This document shows positions 17,333 through 25,785 of a stretch of 64,000 nucleotides of DNA, piece by piece. Under the pieces are notes generated by a model. The model was not told the DNA's origin. It worked only from the letters and a program-made list of their open reading frames with translations, and searched no databases. The stretch spans positions 1,451,772 to 1,515,771 of the forward strand of contig NZ_WTYS01000001.1 of the NCBI RefSeq assembly GCF_009827545.1. The letters are read 5' to 3'. This DNA comes from Pontixanthobacter gangjinensis. GTDB lineage: Bacteria > Pseudomonadota > Alphaproteobacteria > Sphingomonadales > Sphingomonadaceae. A program made the translations under genes and the position numbers. Numbering within the stretch: the stretch's first letter is position 1; every line of letters starts with the position of its first letter.

Positions 17333-17389
17333 CACACCAAGGATGACGCTGCATGCCAACGTATAAAAACGACAAAATTTGCGAATAGT

Positions 17390-17395
17390 TTGACA
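17390..17395 (+). promoter_or_regulatory. Possible -35 element of the dihaem cytochrome gene
   Basis: A perfect TTGACA lies 48 bases before the ATG. The -10 position 17 bases later reads CACCAT, a poor match, so this promoter may need an activator or use a different start. Confidence 0.3.
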
Positions 17396-17442
17396 TATTT
17401 TCTGCGACTTTGCACCATCAGCAAATTCGGGGGGAATGAGGC

Positions 17443-19350
17443 ATGACGGTAAATCTGGGGAAATTGATTCTTGGCGCATCGGCGCTGGCATTTGTGGGGT
17501 CCTGCGCAGGTTCGCTTGGCGAACCGAATAGTGGACCGATCTGGCAGCAGAACTGGACAATGGCGGAAACCGAGGCGTTTTCATATGCCAGCCAAGGCTC
17601 GCGACTGATGCCCAATAGCTGGTTTGCTGCGCTGGAGCAGCCGAATTCCCAAGCCTTATTTAGCGATATCGACCACCTGACCAGTTTCGGGTTCCTAGCT
17701 CCGCCAGCAGATTGGGAAATGACGAGGCCGATCGGCTTCGCGGTCGATGCGCAAAAAGATACTAAGCTCGTCAACACTAAGCTGCGCTGGTTCAAGGGAC
17801 AGGGTGCGACAGAAGAATGGATCGGTTTCAATTGTGCGGCCTGTCATACGGCGCAAATCGATGTCAAAACCGATAGCGGAATTAAATCATGGATGGTGCA
17901 AGGCGCGCCTGGGATGGGCGATTTCCAGACCTTTATTGGCGATTTGAACACTGCATTATCGCAAACATTGCAAGACCGGGCGCGGTTTGATCGATTTGCA
18001 GGGCGTGTCTTGCAAGGCAAGCGCAACACGCCGAAAAATCAGGGAATGCTGCGCGCGAGCTTGGGGCAGTTGGTCAATTATCAAACCCGCGTTGCCCATC
18101 CGAACATAACAGACAGCGAATATGGCTTTGCGCGTGTTGATGCGATTGGATATATTTTCAATAAGACCGTTGTGCTGGCTAATCCCAGTGTCGAAGAGGT
18201 GCAGGGGAACCTATCAGACGCGCCGGTCAGTTATCCCTTTCTCTGGCACATATCGCGGGAAAACCACCTTCAATATAATGGTATGGTCGCCAAACAGCAG
18301 ATCACCATCAAGGATGTAGAGAATATCGACGTGGGCGCGGTTGGGCGCAATGCCGGAGAAGTGATTGGCGTGTTCGGAGACGTCAAACCCAAATCATCGG
18401 GTATCAGCGGTAAACTCGGAATTCCGGCCTTCACATCGAGCGTGCGGGTGGAGAATCTGGTGCTACTGGAAAATTCTCTGGCCCGGCTTGATTCTCCCAA
18501 ATGGAGCGAAATGGTTGGCAGCGTTGATGTCGCAAAGGCTGCGCGGGGTAAGGACCTTTACGATCAAAATTGTGCTTCGTGTCATTTTCCCCGCGAAGAG
18601 TGGGATAACAATCCCAATTGGAAGAAGGGTGACGGCATCGAAAAGATGGTGCCGCTCCGTGTAATGTTTGAAAGCGGCGATCTTACTGACACACGAATGG
18701 CCTGCAATGCATATGAAGCCGTTGCTAATACAGGTGAGATGCAGGGTGGCGCAGAAACGCCGAGCGCAACCGAACGGGTCGCATCGATGCTAACAACAAT
18801 GGTGAAGGGCGTGCTGATCGATCAGGTTAGCGTGCTGCTCGAAGCAGGGTTCGACAATATCTATTATGAAAATCGCTTGCCAGTGGTTGATGGCGTTCAA
18901 CCAAGCGCTTCTCCCATTCCAGCACCAGCCTCGGCGACAATGATGGCTAGCTCGATTGCTCATGTTGACCAAGCTTGCATTGATGCCAAAACAAGCAAGT
19001 CGACCCCGGAGCAGGTCGATTATGCGAACTCTTACAAGGCCCGACCGCTTGACGGCATATGGGCAACCGCACCCTATTTGCATAATGGCTCCGTGCCGAC
19101 GCTTTACCATTTGCTTTTGTCACCCAAGGCACGGCCAAAAAGCTGGTGGGTTGGCGGCCGAGCGCTCGACACCAAGAATGTCGGCCTTGAGTGGGAAACC
19201 GGCAGCGCTCCAACAGCGTTCAATTTCAGAACCGAAACTGACGATGGCAAGGCGATAATCGGCAACAGCAATCAGGGGCATGATTACGGTGCCTCTGATC
19301 TGAGCGAGGATGACCGCTGGGCACTCGTCGAGTATTTGAAGACGCTCTAA
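17443..19350 (+). CDS. RoxA-like dihaem c-type cytochrome
   Basis: A 635-residue exported protein. The signal ends near Cys21 (FVGSC), so it may be a lipoprotein. Two haem c sites are clear: C131-AA-CH135 and C377-AS-CH381. The C-terminal YKARPLDGIWATAPYLHNGS and SNQGHDYGASDLSEDDRWALVEYLKTL match the dihaem-peroxidase-like group that includes the rubber oxygenase RoxA (roughly 70 kDa, two haems). True cytochrome c peroxidases are about half as long. RoxA cleaves polyisoprene with O2; this protein's substrate is unknown. It is monocistronic. Confidence 0.75.
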   Translation: MTVNLGKLILGASALAFVGSCAGSLGEPNSGPIWQQNWTMAETEAFSYASQGSRLMPNSWFAALEQPNSQALFSDIDHLTSFGFLAPPADWEMTRPIGFAVDAQKDTKLVNTKLRWFKGQGATEEWIGFNCAACHTAQIDVKTDSGIKSWMVQGAPGMGDFQTFIGDLNTALSQTLQDRARFDRFAGRVLQGKRNTPKNQGMLRASLGQLVNYQTRVAHPNITDSEYGFARVDAIGYIFNKTVVLANPSVEEVQGNLSDAPVSYPFLWHISRENHLQYNGMVAKQQITIKDVENIDVGAVGRNAGEVIGVFGDVKPKSSGISGKLGIPAFTSSVRVENLVLLENSLARLDSPKWSEMVGSVDVAKAARGKDLYDQNCASCHFPREEWDNNPNWKKGDGIEKMVPLRVMFESGDLTDTRMACNAYEAVANTGEMQGGAETPSATERVASMLTTMVKGVLIDQVSVLLEAGFDNIYYENRLPVVDGVQPSASPIPAPASATMMASSIAHVDQACIDAKTSKSTPEQVDYANSYKARPLDGIWATAPYLHNGSVPTLYHLLLSPKARPKSWWVGGRALDTKNVGLEWETGSAPTAFNFRTETDDGKAIIGNSNQGHDYGASDLSEDDRWALVEYLKTL

Positions 19351-19351
19351 C

Positions 19352-19363
19352 AGGTTCGAACCT
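19352..19363. other. Short perfect palindrome between convergent stops
   Basis: AGGTTCGAACCT lies one base after the cytochrome stop and nine bases before the SDR stop codon on the other strand. It could be a short bidirectional terminator stem or chance; no T-tract follows. Confidence 0.25.
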
Positions 19364-19371
19364 TGGGTGTC

Positions 19372-20154
19372 TTAGAAGACTGTATAACCGCCGCAGATCG
19401 AGAACTCCTGTCCGGTGTGGAAGCTGGAGGCTTCGCTACTGAGGTAGATCGCGATGCCCGCGAAATCCTCCGGCGTTCCCCAGCGGCGCACCGGCATGCG
19501 CGGCAGCACGTGTTTTCGAAAGCCTTCGGATTCGAGTGCTGGACGCGCCAGATCGGTCATCGTCCAACCAGGGAGAATCGTATTGGCGCGAATACCATAT
19601 CGAGCATATTCGACCGCTAGGCCCTTCATCATTCCAGTCATCGCCGACTTGCTGGCGGCATATGGCTGTCCGCCGGGGGCTCCCGAAACTGCTGACATCG
19701 AGGAAATTGCCATCAACGAGCCGCCCGGATCGCCAGCTTGTGCACGTTCGACCATCCGCTGGGAGGCTGCACGCAGCGTGTAGAATGCGCTGTCGAGATT
19801 GGTGGCCATGGTCTTGCGCCATAAGTCGGTCGGCATGTCCTCGAATTTGGCCCGTCCGAAACTCGAGCCGGCATTGGCGATACAGCTATCGAGCCTGCCG
19901 AAGCGGCCTATCAGATCGGCCATGGCAACATCTACCTGCGCCTCGTTAGTCACATCGACCACTTGCGCGAGCACTTCAACGCCGTGTGCTTCGAGCTTTG
20001 CCGTGGCCGCGGCGTTCTTGTCCGGATTGCGGCCCCAGATCGCGACATTTGCTCCCGATTGGGCGAGCCCTTCGGCCATGCCCAAGCCGATACCGCCATT
20101 GCCGCCGGTAACCAGCGCAACTTTACCGGTTAGATCAAAAGGGACGAAAGCCAT
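19372..20154 (-). CDS. SDR-family oxidoreductase
   Basis: A 260-residue classical short-chain dehydrogenase. It has the TGGNGGIGLGMAEGL dinucleotide-binding loop, NAGSS at about residue 92, the catalytic Ser in SSMSAVSGAPG, and Tyr/Lys in YAASKSAM. The C-terminal EFSICGGYTVF is close to the usual dehydrogenase ending. It probably uses NAD(P)H on an alcohol/ketone pair; the substrate cannot be read. GAGGA lies eight bases before ATG. It is next to the DUF885 gene on the same strand (52 bases), so the two may share a transcript. Confidence 0.85.
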   Translation of the reverse strand: MAFVPFDLTGKVALVTGGNGGIGLGMAEGLAQSGANVAIWGRNPDKNAAATAKLEAHGVEVLAQVVDVTNEAQVDVAMADLIGRFGRLDSCIANAGSSFGRAKFEDMPTDLWRKTMATNLDSAFYTLRAASQRMVERAQAGDPGGSLMAISSMSAVSGAPGGQPYAASKSAMTGMMKGLAVEYARYGIRANTILPGWTMTDLARPALESEGFRKHVLPRMPVRRWGTPEDFAGIAIYLSSEASSFHTGQEFSICGGYTVF

Positions 20155-20206
20155 GCGAAATTCCTCAAAGATATTAGGGCATTGGGTAGTTCAACGGGTG
20201 GGCGGG

Positions 20207-21982
20207 TCAATCGTAGCTGACGCCCGCCAAACCCTGCCCGCCATCAGCAATGAAGTCCTCTATCCGCTGTTCCAAGACCGGCAGCGGCACGGATCCGAGC
20301 GCGAGAATGATATCGTGGAATTTGCGGATGTCGAAATCATCGCCCAACTCCGTTTCGGCTTTTGTTCGCAGTAGCCGGATTTGCATTTCGCCCAATTTGT
20401 AAGCGAGGGCTTGGCCGGGCCAGCTGATGTAGCGGTCAATCTCTGTGCCCACTTCGTGGCGCGACAAGGCGGTTCGGTCTGCAAGATAGGTAATCGCCAG
20501 ATCGCGGGTCCAGTCCTTCGAATGAATGCCAGTGTCGATAACCAGCCGCGCGGCGCGCCACATTTCATACGAAAGCCTTCCAAACTTCTCGTATGGCGTG
20601 CGGTAAATACCCATCTCCTCACCTAGAAATTCGGTGTACAGGCCCCATCCTTCACCCATACCGGAGAAGTATATCCGGCGGCGGAATTCTGGCGTGTCTT
20701 CGCCCCCTTGCTCGCGCTGGAATGCCGCTTGGAACGAATGGCCCGGCGCGCACTCATGCAATGTCAAAGCAGGAATATTGTAGAGCGGGCGCGAGGGCAG
20801 GTCGTAGGTATTCATCTGGCAATATTCATAGCCACCGCGTCCGGCAGTGTAGAATGGCGCGATATCAGGCGCGACTGGTCGGATGGAAAACCTGTGACGC
20901 GGCAGGAAGCCGAAATAATCGCCAATCGCCCCATCCACGCGCTTTGCGACATAGGCTGAAACACCCATTAGCTCATCGGGCGTTTTAGCAATGAATTCCG
21001 GGTCGGTGCGGAGCTTTTCGTTGAACTGGGCAATTGTGCCATCGAAACCAACCTCCGCCATTATTTCGCGCATGGCGGCTTCAATACGGGCGACTTCATC
21101 GAGGCCGATCAAATGGATTTGGTCCGCAGTCAGATCGAGTGTCGTATATTGGCGAATTTGCTGCGCGTAATAAGCGGGCCCCTCTGGCATTGCTTCGGCG
21201 GCCAATGTTGTACGGCTATTGGGAATATATTCGTCACGCAGAAATGACAGCAAATCTGTAAAGGCTGGCCTGACCGATCGCATGATCGTGTGTCGCCCCT
21301 CATTCTGCAAGCGGGTTTGTTCCGCTTCGGTGAAATGCGCTGGCATTTGTTCAAAGGCAGTCCAAAACGGGTTTGCCTCAATATCATCACCAATATAGGC
21401 CTCAAGTGAGGCATCGCGGCCCGATAATGTGACTTTAGGAACGCTGAAGCCTCGCGCCAAACCGGTGCGGGCATTGGCAGTGTGTTCGGCAAAATATCGC
21501 GGAAGATCGCGCATCAGGGCAATATACTCGTCGTAATCTTCAACCGTCCGGAAGCCTGACGTCGGTGCCAGATAGCTCCAAAAATTGGTGTCGCTATCGA
21601 ACGGCATTTCCCATTCGCGGAAACGAGCGTTTTGGATCTGCTCGGTCAATACGCTGCGAAGGACAGCGGCGTTAACCCGCTCGGTCTGTGATAAAGCTTG
21701 GCCGTCGATGGCATCAAGCCGGCCTAAGAAAACTTGCGCATCAGCTGCGCGGCGAAGGTTTGCTTCGGGTGCAACCGATGGAATAGCTGTTTCCAGTGGC
21801 TCTTCTCCTTGCCCTGACTCATGCATTTGCCACTTGGAATATTCTTCATACAAGCCAATCAATTCAGTATCCGAAGAATAAAGCACCCCGTCGGATGCGG
21901 CGTCATCACCCTCTTTCGCGAGAGCAGGGAACGCGCTGGTGGATAAGAGTGCGGCAGCCAGGCTGGCGGTAAACAAACGCAT
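20207..21982 (-). CDS. DUF885 zinc-peptidase-like exported protein
   Basis: A 591-residue protein with a signal peptide (MRLFTASLAAALLSTSAFPALA, AxA cleavage). It belongs to DUF885, a gluzincin-like group: LTLHECAPGHSFQ gives the HExxPGH metal motif, and the later GMGEGWGLYTEFLGEEMG supplies the third ligand region. Members are thought to be periplasmic peptidases or esterases, with few tested. ATG 21982 was preferred over GTG 21997 because it starts the typical signal. It opens away from the SulP gene. Confidence 0.8.
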   Translation of the reverse strand: MRLFTASLAAALLSTSAFPALAKEGDDAASDGVLYSSDTELIGLYEEYSKWQMHESGQGEEPLETAIPSVAPEANLRRAADAQVFLGRLDAIDGQALSQTERVNAAVLRSVLTEQIQNARFREWEMPFDSDTNFWSYLAPTSGFRTVEDYDEYIALMRDLPRYFAEHTANARTGLARGFSVPKVTLSGRDASLEAYIGDDIEANPFWTAFEQMPAHFTEAEQTRLQNEGRHTIMRSVRPAFTDLLSFLRDEYIPNSRTTLAAEAMPEGPAYYAQQIRQYTTLDLTADQIHLIGLDEVARIEAAMREIMAEVGFDGTIAQFNEKLRTDPEFIAKTPDELMGVSAYVAKRVDGAIGDYFGFLPRHRFSIRPVAPDIAPFYTAGRGGYEYCQMNTYDLPSRPLYNIPALTLHECAPGHSFQAAFQREQGGEDTPEFRRRIYFSGMGEGWGLYTEFLGEEMGIYRTPYEKFGRLSYEMWRAARLVIDTGIHSKDWTRDLAITYLADRTALSRHEVGTEIDRYISWPGQALAYKLGEMQIRLLRTKAETELGDDFDIRKFHDIILALGSVPLPVLEQRIEDFIADGGQGLAGVSYD

Positions 21983-22178
21983 TGGCAAAATTCTCACTGA
22001 TGGTTGAAGTCTTGATGCTTAGCAGGTCTAATGTGTCAGCGCGCTCTGTCAAAGTACGGGTGAAACGCAAATTATAAAGCGGATGGCTGCAGCCCGGTTG
22101 TGCATTGCAGCATTACCCTCTAGGCGCGCTCTGTATTTCGCGCGGTTGGTCGCGCCCCTCATGATTTTGGAAATATGT

Positions 22179-23708
22179 ATGTCCGTATCCCCGGCACCAT
22201 CGGCCACTGGCGCGAACGCTGGTTTCACAGCCACTTTGAAACGCGATTGGCTTGGCAATATCCGCGCAGACATACTTGCCGGAATGGTGGTTGCGTTGGC
22301 GCTAATTCCTGAAGCCATCGGCTTCTCGCTGATTGCCGGTGTCGATCCGAGCGTGGGCCTCTACGCCTCTGTTGCGATTGCGATGGTTATTGCGCTGGTA
22401 GGTGGCCGCCCCGGAATGATCTCTGCTGCAACCGCTGCTGTGGCGGTTGTGGTGATACCGTTGGTGAAAGACTATGGCGTTGATTATTTGTTCGCCGCGA
22501 CCATTTTGATGGGAATTATCCAAGGAATTGCGGCACTGCTACGGCTTGATTTGTTGATGCAATTCGTCTCGCGCAGCGTCATTACCGGCTTCGTCAACGC
22601 ACTCGCAATCCTGATTTTCATGGCGCAAATTCCGCAGCTTACAAATGTCGGCTGGGAAACCTACGCAATGGTCGTGGCGGGTCTAGCGATTATTTACGGC
22701 TTTCCGCGCATTACCAAAATCGTGCCGAGCCCGCTGGTTGCAATCATCCTGTTGACCACAGTCGCTGTATTCTGGAACTTGCCGGTCAATAATGTCGCGG
22801 GCGAGGGAAAGCTGCCGGACGGATTGCCGACTTTCGGCATTCCTGATGTTCCCTTCACCTGGGAAACCTTCATGATTATTCTGCCATTCTCGCTGACGAT
22901 GGCGGCGGTTGGCTTGCTGGAGAGCTTGCTCACTGCGCAGATTGTCGACGATATGACGCATACGGATAGCAACAAGCAGCGCGAGAGCGGTGGGCAGGGC
23001 ATTGCCAATATCGTCGCCGCGTTCTTTGGCGGCATGGGTGGCTGCGCGATGATCGGCCAATCGGTGATTAACGTTGCGTCGGGCGGACGTGGGCGACTGT
23101 CGACCTTTACCGCTGGGGCGTTCTTACTGTTCTTGCTTACGGTTCTTGGCCCCTACGTCGGCAGCGTGCCGATGCCGGCGTTGGTGGCGGTGATGATCAT
23201 GGTTTCGATCGGGACCTTTAGCTGGAATTCGATTGCCAATATCAAGCGCCACCCTCCGACATCCTCCGCAGTGATGATCGCGACCGTGGTGGTGGTGGTG
23301 TGGACGCATGACCTTGCACTGGGCGTGCTGGTTGGCGTGCTGCTGTCGGGCATTTTCTTTGCTGGCAAAGTCCGCACGATGTTTAGTGTCCAACGCATTC
23401 GCCGCGAACATAGCGCGGTTTACAAAGTCACCGGACAGATCTTCTTCGCCAGCGTTGACCGCTTCATGGCCGCGCTAGGGCCGGAAAGCAGCTATGAAGA
23501 CGCAGCACATCACGTTGTAATTGATGTTTCGTCGGCGCATTTCTGGGACATTTCGGCGATTGAAGCGCTGGAAAAAGTCGTTGACCGGATGCGCCGCAAT
23601 GGCCGCCACACGCGGATTGTGGGCCTAAACACTGCCAGCGCTGATCTGTTCGACCGGTTCGCTTTGGAAGACCGCACAGGCCTCGAAACGGGGCTCGCGC
23701 CGCATTGA
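22179..23708 (+). CDS. SulP-family anion transporter
   Basis: A 509-residue SLC26/SulP carrier. The membrane part (residues about 20-400) starts with WLGNIRADILAGMVVALALIPEAIGFSLIAG, the family signature, with further marks FGGMGGCAMIGQS. A STAS domain follows (about 405-500, DVSSAHFWDISAIEALEKVV). Bacterial members move sulfate, bicarbonate or dicarboxylates by proton or sodium coupling. This substrate is not clear. ATG 22179 starts the usual short cytosolic tail; earlier in-frame starts read as non-coding. Confidence 0.88.
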   Translation: MSVSPAPSATGANAGFTATLKRDWLGNIRADILAGMVVALALIPEAIGFSLIAGVDPSVGLYASVAIAMVIALVGGRPGMISAATAAVAVVVIPLVKDYGVDYLFAATILMGIIQGIAALLRLDLLMQFVSRSVITGFVNALAILIFMAQIPQLTNVGWETYAMVVAGLAIIYGFPRITKIVPSPLVAIILLTTVAVFWNLPVNNVAGEGKLPDGLPTFGIPDVPFTWETFMIILPFSLTMAAVGLLESLLTAQIVDDMTHTDSNKQRESGGQGIANIVAAFFGGMGGCAMIGQSVINVASGGRGRLSTFTAGAFLLFLLTVLGPYVGSVPMPALVAVMIMVSIGTFSWNSIANIKRHPPTSSAVMIATVVVVVWTHDLALGVLVGVLLSGIFFAGKVRTMFSVQRIRREHSAVYKVTGQIFFASVDRFMAALGPESSYEDAAHHVVIDVSSAHFWDISAIEALEKVVDRMRRNGRHTRIVGLNTASADLFDRFALEDRTGLETGLAPH

Positions 23709-23803
23709 ACCAGCAATTAGTATAGTTATTACACACATCTCTCTTGCCAAGTGAGTTCAACAGGTTACGTTCCTGAGAACAGTTTTGACTAAAGGGGTAT
23801 ACT

Positions 23804-25780
23804 ATGTTTCGGCGACTAGTGCTGGGATGTGCGGCAGTACTTGGTAATTGCCTTTCCGTTGCTTCATACGCTCAAGAAGCGGCGACTATTGAAGTTCCCA
23901 CCTTCGAAGCGCCCGTTTTGGAAGCCAAGCCGCCAATAATTCCGGTTGAGGCGTTCGCCGACAACAGTAATCTTTCAAGCGCCAAGCTTTCCCCAAGTGG
24001 TGACAAATTCATCGCTCGGGTTGAACTTGAAGGTATCAGTTACATAGTTCTGTTCGACGCCGAGACACGCCAGCCAACAGGCAAGATCAGCACCGGGGAC
24101 AAAATCGACCTTGAATGGTTTCGCTGGGCCGGAAACGACAAAATCCTGTTTTCCGTATCAAAACAGGGAAAGTTTTTCGGCGATGATGTCCGCTATACTC
24201 GGCTTTACTCGGTCAATCTCATCGATTTCACCCAAACCTATATCGGGCGCAAGGAGCCCATCGTGGAAGGCGACAATGTGATCCATGTCGCTGATGATGG
24301 CTCCTACGCGCTGGTATCGATGCAGCGCACGATTTACGATTACCCTTCGGTGTTCAAATTCGAACTGAGCGAAGATGGTTCGGCGCGCGAAATCCAGACC
24401 CGCCGCGAAGGGGTTTGGACGTGGGTTGCGGACAGTGCGGGCGTTGTCCGGATTGGATATGGATGGTCGCGTAACCGGATGCGGATATATTATCGGTCCA
24501 ACGATGATAATGACCTCGATATGGTCGGTAAGTTCAAGGAGGACGAGGCAGCTAAGACATTTTGGGACGTCGCCTATGTCAAGCCTGGATCAGACCTCGG
24601 CTATGTGTTGGAAGGAACCAAAGGAGGACGGGTCGCGCTTAAGACATTCGACTTCGGGACCCGGGAAAGCGTCGAAACCGTCTACGAAAATGAGAAGTGG
24701 GATCTTGATCTCGTAACTTTTACCGATGATGGTCAGCCCCAATACGCTGCCTTTACCGATGACCGCGATCAAATTGTCTGGTTCACAGAAGAGGACAAAC
24801 GTCGGCAACGGATGCTCGAACGGGCGCTCCCGCAAGAAATGGTCCGGATCACCTCGCAAGCCGCTAACGGTTCGCGTATGCTTGTATGGGCTGGCGGCGA
24901 AAATGATCCCGGCGCGTTGTATGTTTTTACTCCTGAAACCAAGCGATTGGACCAGTTTACTGAAATGCGCTCTCAAGTGAATTTCGAGTATTTGGCCCGG
25001 CCGATGGCGGTCGATTACGAAGCCCGCGACGGAACAGAAATACGCGCCTACCTTACTCTCCCAAGGGGGCGTGAGGCAAAGGGCTTGCCGCTGATAATTA
25101 TGCCGCATGGCGGCCCTTACGGGGTGCGCGACCAGTTGCGCTATGACGATGACGTGCAATTGCTGGCCAATCGCGGTTACGCCGTACTGCAACCCAATTA
25201 TCGTGGATCTGGCGGTTATGGCCGGGCGTTCTCGCGGCTCGGCAATGGGCAAATCGGACGCAAAATGCAGGATGATCTCGATGATGCCATGGATTGGGCG
25301 GTGAAGCAGGGCTTTGCCGCAGCAGACAGAGTGTGCGTTGTTGGCGGTAGCTATGGTGGCTACGCCGCGCTGTGGGCTATCATCCGCAATCCGGAGCGCT
25401 ATCAATGTGCTGCCAGTTGGGCAGGCGTGACAGATTGGGATTCGCAACTCAAATATGATGCCGATTTTTTCTCGAGAAAAGGTGGCAAGCGCTGGCGTGA
25501 GCGCGTCGAAGGCGAGGATGACTTCGATTTGGATGAGGTTTCGCCCGCAGAATTTGGAGAGAAGCTCAATCGGCCAGTGTTGCTGGCGCATGGCGAGGAC
25601 GACAACAACGTCCCATTCAGCCAGTTCAAAAAAATGCGCAATGCGACCAAAAATGCGCCAATGCCTCCAGAGCTGCTCGTAATCGAGGATGAGGGCCACA
25701 GCTTCTCGAAACCGGAAAACAAAAAGATCTGGTACGACCGGCTGATTGCCTTTCTGGAAAAGAACAATCCGGCGGACTAA
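23804..25780 (+). CDS. S9-family (prolyl oligopeptidase) peptidase
   Basis: A 658-residue exported serine peptidase. A signal peptide (to about residue 23) precedes a seven-bladed propeller-like domain. The C-terminal alpha/beta hydrolase has PHGGPYGVRD, catalytic Ser516 in GGSYGGYAAL, Asp600 in HGEDDNNVP and His632 in DEGHSF. These enzymes cut short peptides after Pro or acyl-amino acids. It directly precedes a paralogue on the same strand with only five bases between, so the pair is an operon and probably a tandem duplication. Confidence 0.9.
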   Translation: MFRRLVLGCAAVLGNCLSVASYAQEAATIEVPTFEAPVLEAKPPIIPVEAFADNSNLSSAKLSPSGDKFIARVELEGISYIVLFDAETRQPTGKISTGDKIDLEWFRWAGNDKILFSVSKQGKFFGDDVRYTRLYSVNLIDFTQTYIGRKEPIVEGDNVIHVADDGSYALVSMQRTIYDYPSVFKFELSEDGSAREIQTRREGVWTWVADSAGVVRIGYGWSRNRMRIYYRSNDDNDLDMVGKFKEDEAAKTFWDVAYVKPGSDLGYVLEGTKGGRVALKTFDFGTRESVETVYENEKWDLDLVTFTDDGQPQYAAFTDDRDQIVWFTEEDKRRQRMLERALPQEMVRITSQAANGSRMLVWAGGENDPGALYVFTPETKRLDQFTEMRSQVNFEYLARPMAVDYEARDGTEIRAYLTLPRGREAKGLPLIIMPHGGPYGVRDQLRYDDDVQLLANRGYAVLQPNYRGSGGYGRAFSRLGNGQIGRKMQDDLDDAMDWAVKQGFAAADRVCVVGGSYGGYAALWAIIRNPERYQCAASWAGVTDWDSQLKYDADFFSRKGGKRWRERVEGEDDFDLDEVSPAEFGEKLNRPVLLAHGEDDNNVPFSQFKKMRNATKNAPMPPELLVIEDEGHSFSKPENKKIWYDRLIAFLEKNNPAD

Positions 25781-25785
25781 CTATT

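Noticed and set aside
24590-25699. 369-codon minus-strand frame
   Set aside because: Antisense to the S9 peptidase, whose catalytic motifs are all intact on the plus strand; no recognisable domain.
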